The notes under the pieces are model-generated. The model worked only from the letters and a program-made list of their open reading frames with translations. It was not told the origin of the DNA and did no database searches. 43,163 bases of DNA from a virus, in the IMG/VR virus record IMGVR_UViG_3300033143_001010, positions 1-43,163 of that record, one strand, 5' to 3'. Shown in pieces: positions 37,353 to 43,163 of this stretch. The position numbers were made by a program, and so were the translations under genes. How positions within the stretch are numbered: position 1 is the first letter of the stretch; each line of letters opens with the position of its first letter.

Positions 37353-40300
37353 TTATTTGGTTCCGTAAGTATGGTTGCAGCATAATCATCCATCATGTCT
37401 AATCTCTTAGCACACTTGAGACTACCCTTGCAACTAATTAACCGCTCTTCTAGCGTAGTGGCTTGTAGTTTAATCCTGCTCCGTATAGAAGATACGTACT
37501 GCTTACCTGTAAACCCATTGTCTATCATCTTATCAAATAACCAATCAGGAATATCCTCATTAGTCATAGTCAGATAGGTACCAAGGGCTACTAATGTCTC
37601 TTGGTTATCAGCTGCATTCTTTTCTATTACACTAAGTTCATACGAGTACTTCATCAACGTAGATTCTTTAATAGATCTACCGGATAAGTACCTAGACACC
37701 CAGTCCTTATTGTCCCTGTTAAGCACCCCTCTACCCTTCTTATTGGGGTCTCTATATATATCATCTTCTTTGTTTTGGTAAGCATACTCAATAGCTCCAT
37801 GGAGGGAAGTAGGTGCTATAGCTTTATAGAAGTTCTCAGCATCGTATGCTGTAGCTGTGCCTGATGCAAATCTCTTAGCCCATGTGAATCCCATAGCTAC
37901 TGTCTTGCCTACGTACTCTAGTGAAGGGAATGATAGTAGATCACTAGCTCCCATACCCGGAGCGCTAAGAGTAGATGTTATGTCTACACCTGATGCAGCA
38001 CTGGGTGCTCCCCATAATGCATACTCACTCATACCTGAGCGCAGCAACCTAGAGGTTAAACTTTCCTTACCCATTGAATTTAGTATCCAATCTGCTTGAG
38101 TTATACCCATAACCCCTAGTACCCCTGCAGACACAGCACTAGCACCAACAAACATGGCTAGTCCTCTAGCGTCCTTAGTATCCTTAGCAGTCTTTACATG
38201 CTCTACCATCTGAGACAGGTAGTTATGTTGGAAGGTTTTGAATAGACCAGCAGGTCTGCCTAACACACCTATACCATCTTCACCCCAGATCATAGGACGT
38301 TCAACACTGTTATACTCAACCATATACTTATCTGTTAAGTAAGAAGCATCACGCATAGCCTGTACTTTATTTACATTAGCAGAGCGTAAGAAATGGTAGA
38401 ACATAAGTCCTGCATTCATACGACTGTACTGCTCAACACGAGCACTAGCATTACGTAATGTAATAGTATCTAATAGTTTCTTCGGAACAGATGCCATACC
38501 CCTTTCAAACATATGCTCACCTGCAAACTCTGCAAGGAACTTAGGTTCTATGGTTCTGTTCTGCATCATGTAACGTATGACCATCTTAGTTTCTTTAGAT
38601 GGGGAGATGAAATCCTTCTGTGCTTTAGCTACGGATTCAAATACATTACCTTCTACACCTTTGATTTGAAGATCCATTAACTTAGCAGGTATAACTTGGA
38701 AGGGCTGTATGCCCTGTGCTGCTATGAATCTAGCATTACCAAAGAGTAACTTAGCGTATAGGGTGGCATTATTCATACCACCTAGTGCTGAGCTAACTCC
38801 CCTCTCTCCAACAAAGTCACGAGTAACATTCTGTATCATCTGAGTGAGCTTACCCGTATCTCCCATAGCATTATTAACATAACGCTGGGCATAGTCAGTA
38901 GCATTAGGATACTTACGTACGTTCTTATCAGTAAAGAGCTGACTCATTTCATGGCGCATCTTGATAGCTTCTGCTGCCTTAACCCCGCCCTCTACATAAG
39001 CCTTGTATCCTTTAAGGAATTCTTTAGCCCCCTTCTTACCACCCTCAGAACCAGCAAAGCCACCAGCTCCTTTACGTTCCATCTTATGCTTACCAAACCC
39101 TCTCTTAGCCATAACATCTTGAAAGATCTCAACGATCTTAGCTGCTTCAGGAGTACCAGTCTCCATCAACTTGATAGCCTCAGCAAAAGCACTAACACTT
39201 ACATCTGAATTACTGGCTCTCTTAGTAGCTCCTGCCCGTACCTCATAGTCATTGCCGTATTCTTTCTCAATAGCCTTGCGTATACGGTTAGCTTGTACAG
39301 GATTACTAGCAGGCAGTACCTGCTCAACGTTACCATTAGCTTTGTTACGCACATACACACGGAAGTTACCCATGAACATATGGGGCAACCAGTTAGGTAG
39401 TTTCTCGATAGGTTGTATCTTACCATCACCGTATCTAGTGACCATATCATTGTAGTGGTTTCTTACTGTCCTACCACCATGAAACAGACTCATACCAGCC
39501 TTAACTTCCTGCTCATTAAGACCTCTGTTGTACAATGTTTTAGCAGTAACGTCTGCTGTTAGGTGGGGAGCTTTTTCAATCTCTAGCAGAGTTTCAACTA
39601 CCTTAGATTGACTCTTCCATGGAAGCTTTTCGTATACTGTTACAGCACCACCTTCTGAAGATGTAGTGACAGCTGAACGTAGTCCAGTCAATCCTAGCAG
39701 ACTCTCAGAGAACCTAGGTGCATGTAGTATACGATCTATGTTGTGCTCAATGTTAACACGATGACGTGATGTACGATCTACTGCCCACTTAACTACGGGA
39801 TGGGTCATGAACTTACCGGGCTTTAATCTACCAGTAACCTCTTTCTCTATTTGAGAGATATCCTCATACTTAGTCTTACCATCACGAGTAACTAGATCAC
39901 CACTCATCTCTCCCATAGAACGCGTGTCTTGTCCGTAGATCTTTCTGCTCAGTTTATCAGCAGTGAACAGAGCATCCTTCATTACTTCAATGGAACCTTG
40001 CGTATCTTTCTTAGCAGTTACTAGTGCATCAACCATACCCTTAGGAGTAGCAGGGTCCATCAGCTGTTGTTCAATACTGATCTCTTGCTTCTCTAGCCTC
40101 TCAAGTTCCTTAACAAAAGGATCTTTCTCTGGACGGAAGTTGGCCAATCCTTTCTTGCTGAAACCTACACCGCCCTTGCCACCCATTGCTCCCATAGAAG
40201 CAAAGACAACACCAGCAGCTACCTTATCTTCCAGCTCACCACCAGAAGTACCGAAGCCTAACAGTCCTAGAGCAGCTACTCTCTCTGGTATATTTAGAAC

Positions 40301-41095
40301 AGAGGATGCTTTAACTATACCACCTAGCGCAGCAGCCTTCCCCATCTCTATACCAATATCATCTATATCTTCATCAACATTCTCTAGACCAGCAATACTA
40401 GCAAAGCCTCCTACCATACCAAACGCTTTAACAGCAGGCACATACTCACCAACTGTTACAGGTGCAGCAGCTATACCAGCATAGATCTTATTGATCACCC
40501 CCTTTGGTGGTTCTATTCCGTACGCGTCAGGACTAACTGATTGACTAACACCGCGTAAGTAGTTCTCTAGTTCGCCTAGTACAGTTTCTTTAGACTCAAC
40601 ACCTAGCCCTGTCTTCTGAACTAGCCAGTCATTGAGGTTGTTTATACCTCCCGGTATATTTGCTAGTATGTTGTAGAACCCTGCGGAAGAAGAGTAGTAG
40701 CCATAGGCAACAGCATTACCTGCATCGTCCATGTCCTTGGTAAATCTAGAAGCAAAGGAAGCTGTAGGAGAAGTCTCATCTTCAACAACATCATTGAAAG
40801 GTTTAGCTACCTCTTCTGGTGCATCGTCAAAAGGCTGGGCTCCTCCTTCAAAAGAATCCACGTCATCAAACGCAGTAGGTTCATCTTCAAATCTTTCCTG
40901 TGGACCAGCTAATCTAGCGGCCTCATTCTGCTGTTCTATAGGTCTGTCCCTATTCATTAGCTCAGTCATTTCAGGATCTCCGGGAACATATCCGGTAATA
41001 TCAGCTGCACGTAGCTCATCCACACGGGTACGACTTGTGGTCATACGAGCACCCTCGTCCCACTCACTGCCATCTAGTACGCGATCTATAGCCAT
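37349..41095 (-). CDS. Large internal virion / DNA-ejection protein
   Basis: 1248 residues. An acidic, Asp/Glu/Pro-rich first 120 residues is followed by Gly/Ala-rich hydrophobic stretches (VGGFASIAGL; AAGVVFASMGAMGGKGGVGF), long helical regions and further hydrophobic segments at about 960-1000 (GLAMFVGASAVSAGVLGVMG). Such very long, mixed proteins at the end of the podovirus structural block are ejected with DNA to form a channel across the envelope. No lytic transglycosylase motif is evident. The long antisense open frames across it (e.g. 39963-40484) are shadows. Confidence 0.8.
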   Translation of the reverse strand: MAIDRVLDGSEWDEGARMTTSRTRVDELRAADITGYVPGDPEMTELMNRDRPIEQQNEAARLAGPQERFEDEPTAFDDVDSFEGGAQPFDDAPEEVAKPFNDVVEDETSPTASFASRFTKDMDDAGNAVAYGYYSSSAGFYNILANIPGGINNLNDWLVQKTGLGVESKETVLGELENYLRGVSQSVSPDAYGIEPPKGVINKIYAGIAAAPVTVGEYVPAVKAFGMVGGFASIAGLENVDEDIDDIGIEMGKAAALGGIVKASSVLNIPERVAALGLLGFGTSGGELEDKVAAGVVFASMGAMGGKGGVGFSKKGLANFRPEKDPFVKELERLEKQEISIEQQLMDPATPKGMVDALVTAKKDTQGSIEVMKDALFTADKLSRKIYGQDTRSMGEMSGDLVTRDGKTKYEDISQIEKEVTGRLKPGKFMTHPVVKWAVDRTSRHRVNIEHNIDRILHAPRFSESLLGLTGLRSAVTTSSEGGAVTVYEKLPWKSQSKVVETLLEIEKAPHLTADVTAKTLYNRGLNEQEVKAGMSLFHGGRTVRNHYNDMVTRYGDGKIQPIEKLPNWLPHMFMGNFRVYVRNKANGNVEQVLPASNPVQANRIRKAIEKEYGNDYEVRAGATKRASNSDVSVSAFAEAIKLMETGTPEAAKIVEIFQDVMAKRGFGKHKMERKGAGGFAGSEGGKKGAKEFLKGYKAYVEGGVKAAEAIKMRHEMSQLFTDKNVRKYPNATDYAQRYVNNAMGDTGKLTQMIQNVTRDFVGERGVSSALGGMNNATLYAKLLFGNARFIAAQGIQPFQVIPAKLMDLQIKGVEGNVFESVAKAQKDFISPSKETKMVIRYMMQNRTIEPKFLAEFAGEHMFERGMASVPKKLLDTITLRNASARVEQYSRMNAGLMFYHFLRSANVNKVQAMRDASYLTDKYMVEYNSVERPMIWGEDGIGVLGRPAGLFKTFQHNYLSQMVEHVKTAKDTKDARGLAMFVGASAVSAGVLGVMGITQADWILNSMGKESLTSRLLRSGMSEYALWGAPSAASGVDITSTLSAPGMGASDLLSFPSLEYVGKTVAMGFTWAKRFASGTATAYDAENFYKAIAPTSLHGAIEYAYQNKEDDIYRDPNKKGRGVLNRDNKDWVSRYLSGRSIKESTLMKYSYELSVIEKNAADNQETLVALGTYLTMTNEDIPDWLFDKMIDNGFTGKQYVSSIRSRIKLQATTLEERLISCKGSLKCAKRLDMMDDYAATILTEPNK

Positions 41096-41976
41096 TACTT
41101 AGTTAGTTTCCATTGTCTGTATTTCTCTGGATCTATTCCCTTACTCTTGATGTAGTCATCTGTTAAGGGAGCTGTTCTACCTACCTCTGTAGCTGCCAAC
41201 CTTTCATATAAGAATGCTGTCTTCTTATCTGTCTTAGTAGTAACTGCATCAGTAGCATCTGTGAAGGTCTTAAGTATACCAGTAGCTTTCTTAGTAAGAG
41301 CTGCCCAATCTTCTGGAGTCTGTGCTCTCATTACCATCTTCATGAAGTCTATGTTAGTACCAGCTAGTTGAGTAATCAACCTCATCTCTTCCCCACTCTT
41401 AAAGTACTTACTTTGTACAGCATCTATCTGTGCTGCATTGAGTGTAGAAGGATCAGCTACAAATTTCTGTAACCAGCCAGCTAGTATCTTATCACTAGAG
41501 ATCATATCAGAATTAGTTTTAGGATTAAGAATCTCAGGGCGCACTATCAACAGGTCCTTATTACGATTAGAACTTGTTCTGTACTTAGCAATAGAATCCT
41601 TGGTCATGATCTTCATCTCCTCTGTGCTGAGAGGATTAGCAACGTCATCACCATACTCTTCCATATCCTTAGAGAACTCAAAGTCACCCATAGCACTGGC
41701 CATCTCCTGCGCGGAGTTAGCTGCGGCTACTTTATCATCAGGGTTCTGCTCATTAGCAGATTTAAATATATCCTGCCTAGCACGAGACACAGCCTTCTTA
41801 TCATTGTATTGGTTTATATCATTCAATAACTTATCGCGCTTAAGACCTAGAGACTCCTTACTAATATCAATCTCTTGTTGCTTTAAGTCCATCTGTTGTT
41901 TATCAGTAGCGATATCTCCTAATGAACGGTCATTAGCAGGTCTACCACCACGAGAAATAATATCTATTAAGGCCAT
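41095..41976 (-). CDS. Internal virion or ejection protein, helical
   Basis: 293 residues. The first 75 are coiled-coil-like (DKQQMDLKQQEIDISKESLG), the rest alpha-helical with Ala/Asp/Lys mix (QIDAVQSKYFKSGEEMRLIT). It lies between the large internal protein and the Gly-rich ejection protein, each overlapping by one base. This fits the second of the three ejected proteins in P22-like phages. Specific family not recognised. Confidence 0.7.
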   Translation of the reverse strand: MALIDIISRGGRPANDRSLGDIATDKQQMDLKQQEIDISKESLGLKRDKLLNDINQYNDKKAVSRARQDIFKSANEQNPDDKVAAANSAQEMASAMGDFEFSKDMEEYGDDVANPLSTEEMKIMTKDSIAKYRTSSNRNKDLLIVRPEILNPKTNSDMISSDKILAGWLQKFVADPSTLNAAQIDAVQSKYFKSGEEMRLITQLAGTNIDFMKMVMRAQTPEDWAALTKKATGILKTFTDATDAVTTKTDKKTAFLYERLAATEVGRTAPLTDDYIKSKGIDPEKYRQWKLTK

Positions 41977-42659
41977 TAGAATATCCCCAATGCTTTCATA
42001 CCGCCCATAGCACTTTGCGCATTACTACCTCCCCCACTGCCACCTCCTGTGAACTGTCCAAACATAGAGTAGAGATCCTTACCAACTCCCATCATCTGAT
42101 TGAATTCCCCTATAGATTCAGAAGCTTTGTACTCACCTTCCAGTCCACGTAACCCACCATAGGTCTTACTATATGCAGGATCAGTACTACCACCAGCAGA
42201 TAGTCTACCCATATCAGTCAGCCCTTGTAAGTTACTTACCCTCTGTTGATAACCACCAGCAGCTAAGTTACCTGAGTATGCTGTCAGTTCTCTGAGTAGC
42301 CCACCAGATAAAGAAGTGCCTCCAGCACCTGCTCGTTCTGTTATACCACGTAAGCCTTCTCCTAGTCTGAACTGGTAGTCGGGGCTTTCTAGGTAGGAGC
42401 TTGGGTCTTCTAGTAAGCCCCTCAAGGAGCCTGCTCCCCACTCTCCCAGTTCTCTGTAAGGAGTTAGATCTTTCCTAAGCTGTTGAGCCTGCTCCTTGGC
42501 GTAACCAGCACCTGCTCCATAGCCTCCAGAAGCTTCTCCACCACCAGTAGCACTGCCGCTAAATCCTCCTAGGACAGCGCCAGCTGCTGCTCCCCAGCCT
42601 CCTCCAGAGGCAAAGCCACTAATCCCACCAGATACTGCACTACCTAAATCAAATCCCAT
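41976..42659 (-). CDS. Gly-rich DNA-ejection protein (P22 gp7-like position)
   Basis: 227 residues. The first 50 are Gly/Ala/Ser repeats (GGISGFASGGGWGAAAGAVL). A conserved-looking middle follows (DLTPYRELGEWGAGSL; SPDYQFRLGEGLRGI; GAGGTSLSGGLLRELTAYSG), seen in ejection or DNA-transfer proteins of many podoviruses. The end is again Gly-rich. A role in membrane passage of DNA is likely. Confidence 0.75.
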   Translation of the reverse strand: MGFDLGSAVSGGISGFASGGGWGAAAGAVLGGFSGSATGGGEASGGYGAGAGYAKEQAQQLRKDLTPYRELGEWGAGSLRGLLEDPSSYLESPDYQFRLGEGLRGITERAGAGGTSLSGGLLRELTAYSGNLAAGGYQQRVSNLQGLTDMGRLSAGGSTDPAYSKTYGGLRGLEGEYKASESIGEFNQMMGVGKDLYSMFGQFTGGGSGGGSNAQSAMGGMKALGIF

Positions 42660-42661
42660 CT

Positions 42662-42991
42662 CTAACCCCTTATCGCTACTATAATGTATTCACCAGAGGG
42701 AGGCGTTAATGCTCCAGCTGTAGTATTTATAAACGTAATTGCTATTGTATCTTTAGCTGATACTCTAACTCCTGCTATACCTATGCCTGCTGTAGTAGAA
42801 GGAGGATTAATAATAATAGTATCATTACTATTAATACCAGTAAGTGTGAAAGTCTCTTCAACTGTTATGTTGGCCGCTACTTGTGCGGGAGTAATAGTCT
42901 CTTCGTAGTGCTGGAAAGCTAGCTCTAGATCACTATACCATCTATCATCAGGACCTTCAGGAGGTACTCTAGGTAATACTCTGTGACTCAT
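42662..42991 (-). CDS. Small beta-rich virion protein
   Basis: 109 residues, GGGAGA upstream of the ATG. N-terminal helix (DDRWYSDLELAFQHYEET) then beta strands of Thr/Ile/Val (TFTLTGINSNDTIIIN; DTIAITFINTTAGALT). Common type of short protein next to head-completion genes. Function unknown. Confidence 0.7.
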   Translation of the reverse strand: MSHRVLPRVPPEGPDDRWYSDLELAFQHYEETITPAQVAANITVEETFTLTGINSNDTIIINPPSTTAGIGIAGVRVSAKDTIAITFINTTAGALTPPSGEYIIVAIRG

Positions 42992-42993
42992 GC

Positions 42994-43163
42994 CTATGTC
43001 TCCCTACTGGATTCTTTAGCTTGTACGTAACCAGCAATTAATGTAGGTGAGCAGCTATCCGTAATACGTATCTCATAGATCCTATCTCTGCTACTACCTA
43101 GTCTCTTCCATCGTAACCTTCTCTTATACTCACCTATCTTACCTAATGGTTTCCAGTACTCTT
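42994..43163 (-). CDS. P22 gp10-like tail/head stabilisation protein, C-terminal fragment
   Basis: The minus frame enters from the window edge and stops at TAG (42994-42996), giving the last 55-56 residues. It contains EYWKPLGKIGEYKRRLRWKR, LGSSRDRIYEIRITDSCSPT and LIAGYVQAKESSRET. The pattern R-W-x-R-L-G-x-x-R-D-R-x-x-E-x-R-I-T-D is typical of phage stabilisation (gp10-type) proteins that close the portal and hold DNA in. Only the C-terminus is visible. Confidence 0.75.
   Translation of the reverse strand, partial: EYWKPLGKIGEYKRRLRWKRLGSSRDRIYEIRITDSCSPTLIAGYVQAKESSRET

Noticed and set aside
39963-40484. 173-codon plus-strand frame
   Set aside because: It lies entirely antisense to the 1248-residue internal virion protein; Ser/Pro-rich composition typical of shadow frames.
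41438-42010. 190-codon plus-strand frame
   Set aside because: Antisense shadow of two late genes, without a promoter or ribosome binding site.
1-43163. Integrase, excisionase, repressor, attachment site or phage RNA polymerase
   Set aside because: No frame in the window shows their motifs; such genes could lie outside the window.

Overview
The window looks like most of the genome of a lytic, short-tailed (podovirus-type) phage of a Gram-negative bacterium. The podovirus call rests on three things. The right-edge gene resembles the P22 gp10 tail-stabilisation family. It is followed by a glycine-rich ejection-type protein and a 1248-residue internal virion protein. No tape measure or tail-tube genes are seen. 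No integrase, repressor gene or RNA polymerase is visible. The host type is inferred from consensus sigma70 promoters, a lipobox micro-peptide and amidoligase genes of the phiEco32 type. Both ends of the window cut late genes, so the sequence continues on both sides.

Layout. (a) 1-9718, minus strand: the head and packaging module. In transcription order it holds small terminase, a basic protein, large terminase, an HNH endonuclease, portal, a small acidic protein, a GroES-like co-chaperonin, scaffold, two accessory head proteins, major capsid with a terminator behind it, two small structural proteins and a coiled-coil protein cut by the left edge. (b) 9719-10778: a 1.06-kb divergent control region with a run of hairpins, a very AT-rich core, one copy of a repeated structured element and a consensus early promoter. 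(c) 10779-15611, plus strand: an early region of about twenty very small genes, many with one membrane span, a tRNA-like gene, two more consensus promoters, and repeated copies of an 18-bp palindrome with a GTCTAGAC core. (d) 15612-24448: a metabolic island around amide-bond chemistry. It has a class I glutaminase-like protein, two different amidoligases, a class II glutamine amidotransferase with a C-terminal zinc ribbon, an ATP-grasp ligase, a gamma-glutamylcyclotransferase-like protein and several unknown proteins. (e) 24559-36751: replication, nucleotide metabolism and lysis. It encodes primase, DnaB-like helicase, family A DNA polymerase, an SSB-like protein, a 5'-3' exonuclease, a RusA-like resolvase region, a metallophosphoesterase, a B12-dependent (class II) ribonucleotide reductase, endonuclease VII-like and HNH nucleases, and an M15 endolysin. 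(f) 36775-43163, minus strand: two holin-type membrane proteins, then internal virion/ejection and head-completion proteins running off the right edge.

How it fits together. Host sigma70 polymerase would start the early genes. The palindromes sit near or just below promoters and start codons like operators. The replication block makes and copies DNA from deoxynucleotides supplied by the reductase. The amidoligase island probably builds a peptide or amide modification whose target cannot be read from sequence. The late genes on the other strand build and release the particle.

The most unusual points are four. First, an HNH gene splits the 5'-3' exonuclease gene and carries its own synonymously recoded copy of the exonuclease start. 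That copy then hits a TAG that a 5-nt ribosome hop between two glycine codons would bypass exactly. Second, three copies of a hairpin share an invariant base and bulge but have a fully covarying upper stem. Third, the GTCTAGAC palindromes are repeated through the early region. Fourth, the amidoligase island carries a duplicated unknown family.
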